Program-made: the position numbers and the translations under genes | Assembly: GCF_014652935.1 (NCBI RefSeq) | Contig: NZ_BMZT01000008.1 | Span: 62,001-126,000, forward strand | DNA: 64,000 nt | Reading direction: 5' to 3' | DNA from: Luteimonas padinae | GTDB lineage: Bacteria; Pseudomonadota; Gammaproteobacteria; Xanthomonadales; Xanthomonadaceae | The notes under the pieces: model-generated | The model's input: only the letters and a program-made list of their open reading frames with translations | Told to the model about the DNA's origin: nothing | Databases searched by the model: none | In this document: in pieces, positions 54,818-64,000 of the stretch | Numbering within the stretch: the first letter of the stretch is position 1 | How the letters are laid out: each line of letters opens with the position of its first letter

Positions 54818-54976
54818 ATGCTCAGCTATGCCGTCATCTTCCTGGTCATCGCCGTCATCGCCGCCGTCCTCGGCTTCAGCGGCATCGCCGGCGCCGCCAG
54901 CAACATCGCCTGGATCCTGTTCCTGGTGTTCCTGGTGCTGGCCGCGATCTCGTTCTTCCGCGGCCGGAAGGTCTGA
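54818..54976 (+). CDS. DUF1328 (YtjA-type) small membrane protein
   Basis: A 52-residue protein of two hydrophobic helices (about 5-20 and 28-45) with the DUF1328 phrase [22 protein letters not shown] and a short basic tail FFRGRKV. The function of this widespread family is unknown. ATG 54818 has GGAG at a good distance. It is 61 bases after oleD and directly followed by a strong hairpin, so it may be the last gene of that transcript. Confidence 0.9.
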   Translation: MLSYAVIFLVIAVIAAVLGFSGIAGAASNIAWILFLVFLVLAAISFFRGRKV

Positions 54977-54980
54977 ACCA

Positions 54981-55016
54981 CGCCGCCGCGACGGCCATCG
55001 TGCCGTCGCGGCGGCG
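54981..55016 (+). terminator. Strong GC hairpin after the DUF1328 gene
   Basis: Perfect 15-base arms starting CGCCGCCGCGACGGC with a six-base loop CATCGT, four bases after the stop codon. It has no T-run but should be very stable. Confidence 0.65.
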
Positions 55017-55045
55017 GCGCGGGGCGGGCCGCTACAATGCCGGCC

Positions 55046-55702
55046 ATGGCCCCATCCCCATCTCCCCTGTCCGGCTTGACGCCGCTGGCCGGCCGCGCGC
55101 TGGAGTCGGCGCTCAACCGCGCACTGTCCCTCGATGACGACACCCGCCAGGCGCTTTCGCGGCTGGACGGACGCCGCGTCGCCCTGCACCTGGCCTCGCC
55201 GCCGCTGGCGATGTCGATCCGCGTGGACGGCGAGGCGCTGCGCGTCGGCCCCGCCGACGGGGCCGGCGAACCGGACCTCGCCGTGCGCACCACGCTGGGC
55301 GGCCTGCTGGGCCAGCTCCGCGGCCTGCTGGCGCCCGGCGACGACCACCACGCCACGCCCAGCGGGCGCCTGCGCATCGAGGGCGACGCCGAACTCGCGC
55401 GCGCGCTGCAGCGGCTCGCCCAGCGCTTCGATCCCGACTGGCAGCGGCCCTTCGTCGCCGCCTTCGGCGAGGTGGTGGGCGTGCAGGTGGCCAACGCCGC
55501 CGCGTCCGCGCTGAAGGGCGCGCGCCGTGCCGGCCAGGGGTTCGCGTCCACCGCCGCCGAATACGTGGTGGAAGAGTCGCGCGACGTGGTCGGCCGCCTC
55601 GAGCTGGAAGCCTTCCACGACGACGTCGACGTGCTGCGGGACGACGTCGAACGCCTGGCCGCGCGCGTGGCCCGCCTGGCCGTGGCCGGGGGCGCGCGGT
55701 GA
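55046..55702 (+). CDS. ubiJ: Ubiquinone biosynthesis accessory factor UbiJ (SCP2 domain)
   Basis: A 218-residue protein of the SCP2/UbiJ family that binds lipid intermediates within the soluble Ubi complex. The SCP2-like lipid-binding domain occupies about residues 10-120 ([14 protein letters not shown], then [17 protein letters not shown] and [15 protein letters not shown]), and the C-terminal helix pair ends in a coiled coil ([17 protein letters not shown]). ATG 55046 is chosen; ATG 55037 is equally in frame. The GTG of ubiB overlaps its TGA (GTGA). The ubiE gene that often precedes it is not here. Confidence 0.85.
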   Translation: MAPSPSPLSGLTPLAGRALESALNRALSLDDDTRQALSRLDGRRVALHLASPPLAMSIRVDGEALRVGPADGAGEPDLAVRTTLGGLLGQLRGLLAPGDDHHATPSGRLRIEGDAELARALQRLAQRFDPDWQRPFVAAFGEVVGVQVANAAASALKGARRAGQGFASTAAEYVVEESRDVVGRLELEAFHDDVDVLRDDVERLAARVARLAVAGGAR

Positions 55703-57369
55703 GGTCGGCGCTGCACGCGCTGAAGATCGGGCGCGTCCTGCTCCGCTACCGCCTGCACACCCTGGCCGAGGGCACCCCTGCCGGCCGCTGGCTGTGGCTG
55801 CTGCGGCCCTTCGTGCCGCGCGCCAGCCGCGAGGTCGCCGACCTGCCGCGCGGCGCGCGCGTGCGCCTGGCGCTGCAGGAGCTGGGGCCGATCTTCGTCA
55901 AGTTCGGCCAGGTACTGTCCACGCGCCGCGACCTGGTACCGCCCGATGTCGCCGACGAGCTGGCGCTGCTGCAGGACCAGGTGGCGCCGTTCGACGGCGA
56001 GCTGGCGCGCGCGATCGTCGAGCGCGAACTCGGCCGCCCGGTGGCCGAGGCCTTCGCGCGCTTCGACACCGTGCCGCTGGCGTCGGCCTCGGTGGCGCAG
56101 GTGCATGCCGCGTTGCTGCCAGTCACCGGCGACGCACCCGCGCGCGAGGTCGTGGTGAAGGTGCTGCGCCCCGGCATCGACGCCCGCATCGACGCCGACA
56201 TCCGCCTGCTGTCGCACATCGCCGGCTTCGTCGAGCGCACGCATCCGAACGCCGACAGGATCCGCCCGCGCGAAGTGGTGGACGAGGTCGCGACCACGCT
56301 GGCCGCGGAGCTCGACCTGCAGCGTGAGGGCGCCAATGCCTCGGTGCTGCGCCGCCACTGGGACGGCTCGCCCGACCTGTACGTGCCGGCGCCGGTGTGG
56401 TCGCACAGCACCGAGCGCATCCTCACCCTCGAGCGCGTGAGCGGCATTCCCAGCGACGACCTGGCGGCGATCGAAGCCGCGGGCATCGACCGGAAACTGC
56501 TCGCGGCCAAGGCCGTGCGCGTGTTCTACACCCAGGTCTTCCGCGACAACTTCTTCCACGCCGATGCGCACGCCGGCAACATCTGGGTCGACGACAACCC
56601 GTCGCGGCGGCTCAACCCGCGCTTCATCGCGCTGGACTTCGGCATCGTCGGCCAGCTCTCCGGCGACGACCAGTACTACCTCGCCGAAAACTTCATGGCG
56701 ATCTTCAACAAGGACTATCGCCGCATCGCCGAACTGCACGTGCAGGCCGGATGGATGCCGTCGGAGCTGCGCCTGGACGAGCTCGAGGCCGCGGTGCGCG
56801 GCGTCTGCGAGCCCTATTTCACGCGGCCGCTGTCGGAGTTCTCGCTGGGCGAGGTGCTGTTGAAGCTGTTCCGCACCGCGCAGCGCTACCAGTTGACCCT
56901 GCAGCCGCAGCTGATCCTGATGCAGAAGACGCTGCTCAACGTGGAAGGCGTGAGTCGCCACCTGGATCCGGAGATCGACATCTGGGCGGTGGCGCGGCCG
57001 GTGCTGGAGCGGATCCTGGCCGAGCGCTACAGCCCGCAGCGGCTGGCCAGCGAGTTCCGCAAGCGGCTGCCGGAACTGGCCACGCGCACTCCGGAGATGC
57101 CCGGCCTGGTGCACGCCTGGCTGACCCAGCAGGTGCAGGGCCGGCACCTGCTGGGCATGCATTCGAAGGAGATGGCCGAGCTGGTGGAAGTGATGCGCGC
57201 GATGCAGCGCCGCACCGTGGCCGCGATCCTGGGCGTGGGCCTGCTGGTGGTGGCCGCGGTGCTGTATGGCCTCGAGGCCGGTGGCCCGCGGCTGTGGTCG
57301 GTGCCGGTGACGGCGTGGATTGCCGGCATCGGCGGCCTCTGGGCGCTCATCGCCGCCCGCCCGCGCTGA
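55699..57369 (+). CDS. ubiB: Ubiquinone biosynthesis protein UbiB
   Basis: ADCK/ABC1-type atypical kinase required for ubiquinone synthesis. The 556-residue protein has the family KxGQ motif ([17 protein letters not shown], about residues 67-83), an Ala-rich nucleotide loop ([13 protein letters not shown], about 126), the catalytic loop [14 protein letters not shown] (about 287-300) and [10 protein letters not shown] (about 312-321), and ends with two membrane helices (about 508-530 and 534-552). The start is GTG 55699, overlapping ubiJ. The next frame begins eight bases after the stop codon. Confidence 0.93.
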   Translation: MRSALHALKIGRVLLRYRLHTLAEGTPAGRWLWLLRPFVPRASREVADLPRGARVRLALQELGPIFVKFGQVLSTRRDLVPPDVADELALLQDQVAPFDGELARAIVERELGRPVAEAFARFDTVPLASASVAQVHAALLPVTGDAPAREVVVKVLRPGIDARIDADIRLLSHIAGFVERTHPNADRIRPREVVDEVATTLAAELDLQREGANASVLRRHWDGSPDLYVPAPVWSHSTERILTLERVSGIPSDDLAAIEAAGIDRKLLAAKAVRVFYTQVFRDNFFHADAHAGNIWVDDNPSRRLNPRFIALDFGIVGQLSGDDQYYLAENFMAIFNKDYRRIAELHVQAGWMPSELRLDELEAAVRGVCEPYFTRPLSEFSLGEVLLKLFRTAQRYQLTLQPQLILMQKTLLNVEGVSRHLDPEIDIWAVARPVLERILAERYSPQRLASEFRKRLPELATRTPEMPGLVHAWLTQQVQGRHLLGMHSKEMAELVEVMRAMQRRTVAAILGVGLLVVAAVLYGLEAGGPRLWSVPVTAWIAGIGGLWALIAARPR

Positions 57370-57493
57370 CCGCGGCCATGGCCGATCCCGGAAACACCGT
57401 GCCGCCGGATTCTCCCTCGGCGCCAACCCGCTTGCCGCAAGTTTCCTCGGCGCCGACTTCCTCGCCGCCAACTCCCTCGCCACAAACTTCCTC

Positions 57494-57588
57494 CTGTAGG
57501 AGCAGCTATAGCTGCGACCCGCAGCAGGTCGCAGCTGTAGCTGCTCCTACAAGGGGGCGCGAGGTCGCAGCTATAGCTGCTCCTACAG
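57494..57588. repeat. Three REP-like palindromes in front of, or inside, truC
   Basis: Copies at 57494-57520 (direct), 57527-57551 (inverted) and 57563-57588 (inverted). They stay in frame with truC, so they are either a leader or translated as Cys-Arg-Ser-Ser-Tyr-Ser-Cys and Val-Ala-Ala-Ile-Ala-Ala-Pro units. Confidence 0.9.
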
Positions 57589-57605
57589 GGCACGAGGTAC
57601 GGACG

Positions 57606-58307
57606 GTGGAGACGCAGGCACTGGACGTGCTGCATCTGGAAGAAGGATTCGCGGTCGTCGACAAGCCCGCCGGCCTGATGGTCCACGACAGCGAGCTCGC
57701 CCGCGGCGAGGACGACTTCGCCGCCGATCGTCTGCGCGAACAGTTCGGCCGCCCGATCTTCCTGGTGCATCGCCTCGATCGCGCCACCAGCGGCTGCCTG
57801 CTGCTGGCCTTCGACCGCGACACCGCCTCCGCACTCGGCAAGTCCCTGATGGCGGGCGATGTCGACAAGGCCTACCTCGCCGTCTGCCGCGGCTGGCCGG
57901 CCGAAGCGGCCTTCACCGTCGACCATCCGCTCGACGGCGGCCCGGGCAAGCCGCAGAAGAAGCCGGCGGTCACCCGCTTCGAGCGCCTCGCCACCGCCGA
58001 GCTGCCGATCCCCTCGGCGGGCTTCGAGACCTCGCGCTACGCCGTGCTGCGCGCCTGGCCGCACACCGGCCGCTTCCGCCAGATCCGCCGCCACCTCAAG
58101 CACCTCTCGCACCACCTGATCGGCGACACCAGCCACGGCGACGGCCGCCACAACCGCAGCTTCCGCATGATGGGCATCCACCGGATGCTGCTGCACGCCG
58201 AGCAGCTGGCCTTCCCGCATCCGCACGATGCGACCAGGCGCGTGCAGGTGACCGCGCCGCCGGACGACGACTTCGCGCGCGCTCTGGCATTCTTCGCGCA
58301 GTCCTGA
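57606..58307 (+). CDS. truC: tRNA pseudouridine synthase C (TruC)
   Basis: RluA-family enzyme that makes pseudouridine 65 in tRNA. With start GTG 57606 the protein has 233 residues: VVDKPAGLMVHDSE (about 17-30), the catalytic Asp in LVHRLDRATSGCLL (about 55-68) and HTGRFRQIRRHLKHLSHHLIGDTSHGDG, the TruC-type C-terminal signature. The reading frame is open much further upstream, to ATG 57378 just eight bases after ubiB, across three REP-like repeats; that start would add 76 low-complexity residues. The conserved part begins after residue 5 of the shorter form, so I prefer it, but the longer product cannot be excluded. Confidence 0.85.
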   Translation: METQALDVLHLEEGFAVVDKPAGLMVHDSELARGEDDFAADRLREQFGRPIFLVHRLDRATSGCLLLAFDRDTASALGKSLMAGDVDKAYLAVCRGWPAEAAFTVDHPLDGGPGKPQKKPAVTRFERLATAELPIPSAGFETSRYAVLRAWPHTGRFRQIRRHLKHLSHHLIGDTSHGDGRHNRSFRMMGIHRMLLHAEQLAFPHPHDATRRVQVTAPPDDDFARALAFFAQS

Positions 58308-58371
58308 CCGCAGCGTCCTGCCGCCGCTGCCGCGAGCCGGCGATGATCGTCAGGCCACCGGATCCCGACGC

Positions 58372-58791
58372 ATGACCGCCACGCCGAATCCCATCGAAAT
58401 CCCCGAAAGCGAGCTTGTCGAGCGCTTCGTGCGCGCGTCCGGCCCCGGCGGCCAGAACGTCAACAAGGTCGCGACCGCGGTCGAGCTGCGCTTCGACATC
58501 GCGAACTCGCCGTCGCTGCCCGATCCGGTGCGCGAGCGCCTGCTCGCCCGGCGCGACCGCCGTGTCACCGATGACGGCGTACTGGTGATCAGCGCCCAGC
58601 GCTTCCGCACCCAGGACCGCAACCGCCAGGACGCACGCGAGCGCCTGGCGGCGTTCATCGAGGCGGGTCTGCGGGTCCCGAAGCCGCGCGTCGCCACGAA
58701 GCCCTCGCGCGCATCGAAGGCGCGGCGCCTGGATGCCAAGCGCGAGCGTAGTACGATCAAGCGTGGACGCGCCGGGCGCGACTGGGACTGA
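58372..58791 (+). CDS. arfB: Alternative ribosome-rescue factor ArfB (peptidyl-tRNA hydrolase)
   Basis: A 139-residue release-factor-like protein (YaeJ/ICT1 type) that hydrolyses peptidyl-tRNA on stalled ribosomes. The GGQ motif is in ASGPGGQNVNKVATAVELRFD (about residues 22-42), and the C-terminal tail is Lys/Arg-rich (about 105-135, RVATKPSRASKARRLDAKRER), as needed to enter the empty mRNA channel. Length and both features are typical. ATG 58372 starts directly before the conserved helix. It is 21 bases upstream of the acyltransferase gene, perhaps in the same operon. Confidence 0.92.
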   Translation: MTATPNPIEIPESELVERFVRASGPGGQNVNKVATAVELRFDIANSPSLPDPVRERLLARRDRRVTDDGVLVISAQRFRTQDRNRQDARERLAAFIEAGLRVPKPRVATKPSRASKARRLDAKRERSTIKRGRAGRDWD

Positions 58792-58812
58792 CAGCGCCAC
58801 CGGGGGGAGGCC

Positions 58813-59418
58813 ATGACCGCAACCAGCGACGACATCCTGCCGGGGCTCCCGCCCGGGGTGCCGCGGGTGAAGCCGAACCGTTTCACGCGCTGGTTCGGCC
58901 GCAGCATCCTCCGCCTCGGCGGCTGGCGCCTGGTCGGCGAGTTCCCCGACGAGCCGCGCGTGGTCCTGATCGGCGCGCCGCACAGCTCGAACTGGGACGG
59001 CATCTGGGGCTTCGCCGCCAAGCTGGGGCTCGGCCTGGACATCAAGATCCTCGGCAAGCGCGAGCTGTTCTGGTGGCCGCTGAGCCTGCTGCTGGACGCG
59101 CTGGGCGTGATCGCGATCGACCGCGGGCGCTCGTCCGGCGTGGTCGAGCAGGCGGCCGCGATGCTGCGCGGCCACGAGCGGTTCTGGTTCGGCCTCGCGC
59201 CCGAAGGCACGCGCAAGCCGGTGGAGCACTGGAAGAGCGGTTTCCTGAAGATCGCGCGCGCGGCCGACGTGCCGGTGCTGCCGGTGTATTTCCACTATCC
59301 CCACAGGGTCATCGGCGTTGGCCCGCTGTTCCACGTCGGCGACGACACCGAGGCCGACATGCGCCGCATCCGCGAGTGGTACCGGCCGTGGCAAGGACGC
59401 AATCGCGGTACGGTCTGA
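58813..59418 (+). CDS. Lysophospholipid acyltransferase family protein
   Basis: A 201-residue PlsC-type acyltransferase. The catalytic HX4D motif appears as PHSSNWDG (about residues 60-67), and the substrate-binding EGTR motif is in APEGTRKPVEHWKSGF (about 138-153). The PlsC domain fills almost the whole protein, with only a weak N-terminal hydrophobic region, so it may be peripheral to the inner membrane. It probably acylates lysophosphatidic acid or another lysolipid; the real acceptor is unknown. It starts 21 bases after arfB. Confidence 0.88.
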   Translation: MTATSDDILPGLPPGVPRVKPNRFTRWFGRSILRLGGWRLVGEFPDEPRVVLIGAPHSSNWDGIWGFAAKLGLGLDIKILGKRELFWWPLSLLLDALGVIAIDRGRSSGVVEQAAAMLRGHERFWFGLAPEGTRKPVEHWKSGFLKIARAADVPVLPVYFHYPHRVIGVGPLFHVGDDTEADMRRIREWYRPWQGRNRGTV

Positions 59419-59475
59419 GGTTTTTGCGGCGGGGTCCCCGCGCTGTCGCCGCATGATGCATTCCAGGAGCAGGGC

Positions 59476-60693
59476 ATGAAGCGATTCGATCGAGTGCGTG
59501 CGACCGTTGCGGTGCTGGCCGGGGCAGTGCTGCTGGGATGTGCCGCAGTCGCGGGAGCAAGCACGGGTACCGGTGCCGATGCGCCAGGCAAGGCGAATGT
59601 GGATACGGTGCACGCGCAGGGTGCCGATGCATCCACGACCCCCGGTCCTGGCGCGGATTCGCGAACGGGCCCGGCCGCAGCGCCGGTGCTCGCCATCCAC
59701 GGCGGCGCGGGCGTGGTGCGTGCCGGGCTTTCGGACGAGGACCAGGCTGCCGCGCGCGCGGGCCTCGAACGCGCCCTGCTGGCCGGCCACGCGAAGCTCC
59801 GGACCGGCGCGCCGGCGCTGGATGCCGTGGTCGCGGCGATCACCGTGCTCGAGGACGATCCCGCCTTCAACGCCGGCCGCGGGGCGGTGTTCACCCACGA
59901 GGGCCGCAACGAACTCGATGCCTCGCTGATGGACGGGCGCGACCGCAATGCCGGCGCCATCGCCGGCGTGCAGCGCGTGCGCAACCCGATCCTGCTGGCG
60001 CGCGCGGTGATGGAACGGTCGCCGCACGTGATGCTGGCCGGCCGCGGCGCGGAGGCCTTCGCCGAAGGGCAGGGCATCGAGCTGGTCGATCCCTCGTACT
60101 TCCGCACCGAGCGCCGCTGGGAGCAGCTGCAGCGCGCGCTGCGCAAGGAGGCCGCGGACGGTGCGGAAGCTGGTGCCGGCCTGGGCATCGACGCGGATGC
60201 CGGCGCCGATGCCGTCACTGCGGGCGTGCCCGCGGCGGATCGCGAAGGCCTCAAGTACGTCGGCACGGTCGGCGCCGTGGCGCTCGACGCGGGCGGTCAC
60301 CTGGCGGCCGGCACCTCCACCGGCGGTATGACCAACAAGCGCTGGGGCCGCATCGGCGACTCACCGGTCATCGGCGCCGGCACCTGGGCCGACGAAGGCT
60401 GCGCGGTGTCCGGCACCGGCTGGGGCGAGTTCTACCTCCGCACCGCCGCCGCGCACGAAGTCTGCGCCCGCGTGCGCCATCGCGGCGAGGACATCGCCAC
60501 CGCCGCGGAGGCCGTGATCAATGGCGAGGTGGTGCAAGCCGGTGGCGATGGCGGCGCGATCGCCCTCGACGCGAAGGGTCGCGTCGCCTTCCCCTTCAAC
60601 ACCGAAGGCATGTACCGCGGCTGGATCGGCGCAGACGGCGTGCCGCGCGTCGCGGTGTTCGCCGACGAAGCACTGGTGATGCCGGGGGATTAG
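59476..60693 (+). CDS. Isoaspartyl peptidase / type III L-asparaginase, exported
   Basis: N-terminal nucleophile hydrolase that matures by self-cleavage before a Thr. The 405-residue precursor has a signal peptide with a lipobox-like LLGC (Cys17 or nearby), an Ala/Thr/Asp-rich linker (20-68) and the enzyme domain starting LAIHGGAGVV. The catalytic Thr is 264 in YVGTVGAVALD, followed by AGTSTGGMTNKRWGRIGDSPVIGAG, all diagnostic. It cleaves isoaspartyl dipeptides and asparagine. An insertion of Ala/Gly/Asp-rich residues before the cleavage site (about 232-255) is longer than in E. coli IaaA. It converges with the LysR gene across a palindromic element. Confidence 0.92.
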   Translation: MKRFDRVRATVAVLAGAVLLGCAAVAGASTGTGADAPGKANVDTVHAQGADASTTPGPGADSRTGPAAAPVLAIHGGAGVVRAGLSDEDQAAARAGLERALLAGHAKLRTGAPALDAVVAAITVLEDDPAFNAGRGAVFTHEGRNELDASLMDGRDRNAGAIAGVQRVRNPILLARAVMERSPHVMLAGRGAEAFAEGQGIELVDPSYFRTERRWEQLQRALRKEAADGAEAGAGLGIDADAGADAVTAGVPAADREGLKYVGTVGAVALDAGGHLAAGTSTGGMTNKRWGRIGDSPVIGAGTWADEGCAVSGTGWGEFYLRTAAAHEVCARVRHRGEDIATAAEAVINGEVVQAGGDGGAIALDAKGRVAFPFNTEGMYRGWIGADGVPRVAVFADEALVMPGD

Positions 60694-60944
60694 GCGTTTC
60701 GCCACGGATTTGCGCGGATGGGCCGCAGGTCTGCGCCGATAGAGCAGGGGCGGGGAGAGCTTTTGGCCACGGATTTGCGCGGATTACGCGGATCTCGCCG
60801 AGGCAAGCCTGTTGCAAAGTCCATTGTGGAAAAGGCACGTGCAGGGCGTTTGGCCCGGGTCCGCCGCGGCCTGATCTGCGTAATCCGCGTAAATCCGTGG
60901 CAATAAACGCTTTTTCTCTATCGGCACAAATCCGCGGGAAACGC
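60694..60944. repeat. Nested inverted-repeat element in a tail-to-tail gap (family shared with 31.5 kb)
   Basis: Nested arms: 60694-60700 with 60938-60944 (GCGTTTC), 60735-60744 with 60916-60925 (GCCGATAGAG), and 60766-60794 with 60873-60901 (27 of 29 bases, starting GCCACGGATTTGCGCGGATT). The last is the same sequence as the arms of the 31.5-kb element. It lies between the ends of the isoaspartyl peptidase and LysR genes. Confidence 0.8.
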
Positions 60945-60955
60945 TTCTCCCGGCC

Positions 60956-61918
60956 TCAGCGCTCCGAATGCCCGGGATCCTCATGGCTCCTGCGCACGAA
61001 CAGGTCCGGCCCGATCAGGTCGATGAAGGCGCGCGCCTGCGGGGACAGCACCTTGCCCTTGCGCACCAGCACGCCGTAGCTGCGCGCCGGGAACCAGGCG
61101 TCGAGCGGCCTGATCGCGAGCTGCGCCGCGTCGGCCTCGTCCAGGCAGATCGAACTGACGATCGAGATGCCCAGCCCCATCGCCACGTACTGCTTGATCA
61201 CCTCCCAACCGCCGACTTCCAGCGACACCGTGTAGGGCACGCGCGCCTGCTGGAACACCAGGTCGACCAGGCGCCAGGTCACCTGGCGCTGCGGCGGCAG
61301 GATCAGGCCGTGCTTCGAGATGGCTTCGAGGGTCAGCTGCGGCATGGTCGCCAGCGGGTGGTCGCGCGGCGTGATCAGCATCGGGGTGAACGAGTACACC
61401 GGCACGTAGCTGAGGTCGGCCGGGACGTCGAGCATCGAGCCGACAACCAGTTCCACCGTGTCCGCGCGCAGCAGGTCGGTGCCGTCGGCGCTGATGGTGT
61501 TGTGCAGGCGCAGGCGCACCTCGGGGTGCTGGTCGCGATACGCGCCGACGATCCGCGGCAGCAGGTAGAGGATGGTCGAGCTGTTGGCGGCGATTTCAAG
61601 TTCGCCGGCGTCCATGCCCGCCAGCTGGCGGCGGAAGGTGGCGGGCAGGGCGTCGATGCCCTCGACCAGGGGGCGGGCGAGTTCGTACAGGGCTTCACCC
61701 TCCGCGGTCGGCAGCAGGCGGCGGCCGCTGCGCTCGAACAGGCGCACGCCCATCTCGCGCTCCAGGGCCTGGAGCTGCTGGCTGACGGCGGGCTGGCTGA
61801 CGTAGAGCGCCTCCGCCGCGCGCGACACCGAGCCCAGGCGCGCGACCTGGCAGAAGGCCCGCAGCGGCTTCAGGCGGTCGCCCTTGTAGGCGAAACGAGG
61901 CGTGGAAGATGGGCTCAA
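60956..61918 (-). CDS. LysR-type transcriptional regulator, divergent from aceBA
   Basis: A 320-residue LysR regulator. The winged helix (about residues 22-80) contains GSVSRAAEALYVSQPAVSQQLQALEREMGVRLFER, and the effector-binding domain fills about 105-305. It is divergent from aceB with 114 bases between starts, and a dyad with LysR-type geometry (ATAAG-N5-CTTAT) sits between them. Control of the glyoxylate shunt, plus autoregulation, is the natural inference; the inducer is unknown. This contrasts with enteric bacteria, where IclR controls these genes. Confidence 0.9.
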   Translation of the reverse strand: MSPSSTPRFAYKGDRLKPLRAFCQVARLGSVSRAAEALYVSQPAVSQQLQALEREMGVRLFERSGRRLLPTAEGEALYELARPLVEGIDALPATFRRQLAGMDAGELEIAANSSTILYLLPRIVGAYRDQHPEVRLRLHNTISADGTDLLRADTVELVVGSMLDVPADLSYVPVYSFTPMLITPRDHPLATMPQLTLEAISKHGLILPPQRQVTWRLVDLVFQQARVPYTVSLEVGGWEVIKQYVAMGLGISIVSSICLDEADAAQLAIRPLDAWFPARSYGVLVRKGKVLSPQARAFIDLIGPDLFVRRSHEDPGHSER

Positions 61919-61938
61919 GACCGCGTTCCGCCTTGGAT

Positions 61939-61953
61939 ATAAGCCAGCCTTAT
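61939..61953. promoter_or_regulatory. Candidate LysR operator between the regulator and aceB
   Basis: ATAAG-CCAGC-CTTAT is a perfect dyad with a T-N11-A core, the usual LysR geometry, 21 bases upstream of the regulator start codon and 80 bases before aceB. Confidence 0.6.
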
Positions 61954-62032
61954 CAATTCCATTGTTATATCTGTTTTGTCAAATACTCCGGGTGCGGGGA
62001 TGGTGGCTGCCCGACCCGCCTCCGGAGCCGAC

Positions 62033-63649
<1,617 letters not shown>

Positions 63650-63745
63650 CGGTTCCACCCGAATCCCCCTGACGGCCTCCCCCGAACTCTTTCCCTGGCG
63701 GCGTCATCCGAATCCTCCCCTGACGGCCTCACCCGAAATCTCTCC

Positions 63746-63772
63746 CTGTAGGAGCGGCTACAGCCGCGACCC
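63746..63772. repeat. REP-like palindrome between aceB and aceA (variant form)
   Basis: A variant of the REP-like repeat with GGAGCGGCTACAGCCGCGACC in place of the usual GGAGCAGCTACAGCTGCGACC. The region before it (63650-63745) has three imperfect copies of a CTGACGGCCTCACCCGAA unit. Confidence 0.85.
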
Positions 63773-63838
63773 GGACCCCCGATCGCCGCCACGGCGGCCC
63801 CGCAGGGTGACCCACCCGAACCCCACCGGAGATCCCGC

Positions 63839-64000
63839 ATGAGCACGAAGCTTCCGACCGCCGACCAGCTCCGCCACCAATGGAGCACCGACCCGCGCTG
63901 GGCCGGCATCGCCCGCAACTACTTCGCCGATGACGTGGTGCGCCTGCGCGGCACCGTGCACGTCGAGCACTCGCTCGCCCGCCTTGGCGCGGAGAAGCTC
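63839..64000 (+). CDS. aceA: Isocitrate lyase, N-terminal part (runs off the window)
   Basis: The first 54 residues of isocitrate lyase, which splits isocitrate into succinate and glyoxylate, the first step of the glyoxylate shunt. The start STKLPTADQLRHQWSTDPRW and the phrase YFADDVVRLRGTVHVEHSLARLGAEKL are characteristic of AceA. ATG 63839 has GGAG eight bases upstream. It lies downstream of aceB in the same direction and is separated from it by a REP-like repeat, which may set different message levels for the two. The rest of the gene is beyond the window. Confidence 0.93.
   Translation, partial: MSTKLPTADQLRHQWSTDPRWAGIARNYFADDVVRLRGTVHVEHSLARLGAEKL

Overview
The window reads as a chromosomal segment of a high-GC gammaproteobacterium of the Xanthomonadaceae, most like Lysobacter or Luteimonas. 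The evidence is gene content: an Ax21-family outer-membrane protein, oleABCD olefin genes, hemD-hemX-hemY, a rhodanese-secB-gpsA run, ubiJ-ubiB and aceB-aceA. GC content, judged by eye, is very high on the right, and there are many copies of a palindromic repeat built on TGTAGGAGCAGCTAYAGCTGCGACC. Genus is an inference; no rRNA or marker was searched.

The window has two halves. Bases 1 to about 25,200 are accessory: visibly less GC-rich, gene order patchy, many hypothetical genes, long gaps, and diverged copies of a dispersed repeat. In order they hold the end of a specificity-like protein, a type I restriction-modification operon (hsdM, hsdS, hsdR and a zinc metalloprotease), small zinc-finger and basic proteins, an SRAP (abasic-site sensor) protein with a helical insert, an H-NS-family silencer, a DUF2026 protein with an unrecognised Cys/His protein, an ECF sigma factor with a membrane partner, a ClpP-fold periplasmic protein, two very small exported peptides and a three-gene FtsX/LolD-type ABC transporter, an HNH nuclease, and an OLD-family ATPase-nuclease. 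A truncated tRNA-Leu (3' half only) and a strong hairpin lie just before the core begins.

Bases 25,200 to 64,000 are ordinary, densely packed core genome. ntrBC (nitrogen regulation) starts with a textbook NtrC operator abutting the ntrB start codon. Then come a tandem pair of SodC-type lipoproteins (the first has lost most metal ligands), a thiolase, the hemDXY haem operon, rhodanese-secB-gpsA, Ax21, TrmL, an SDR, a two-domain M16 protease, the ole genes spread over 44.3 to 54.8 kb with unrelated genes between oleA and oleB and between oleB and oleC, ubiJ-ubiB-truC, arfB, an acyltransferase, an isoaspartyl peptidase, and a LysR regulator divergent from aceB and aceA (glyoxylate shunt; aceA runs off the end).

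Intergenic DNA of the core half is rich in palindromes. Long imperfect inverted repeats of 230 to 470 bp sit in three tail-to-tail gaps (31.5, 38.1 and 60.7 kb); two of these share the same arm sequence. REP-like palindromes occur at 43.7, 50.5, 51.2, 57.5 and 63.7 kb. The best candidates for something undescribed are the protease/peptide/ABC locus at 15.4 to 20.1 kb, the DUF2026 gene pair, and the Fic gene whose promoter carries three copies of a 10-bp motif.
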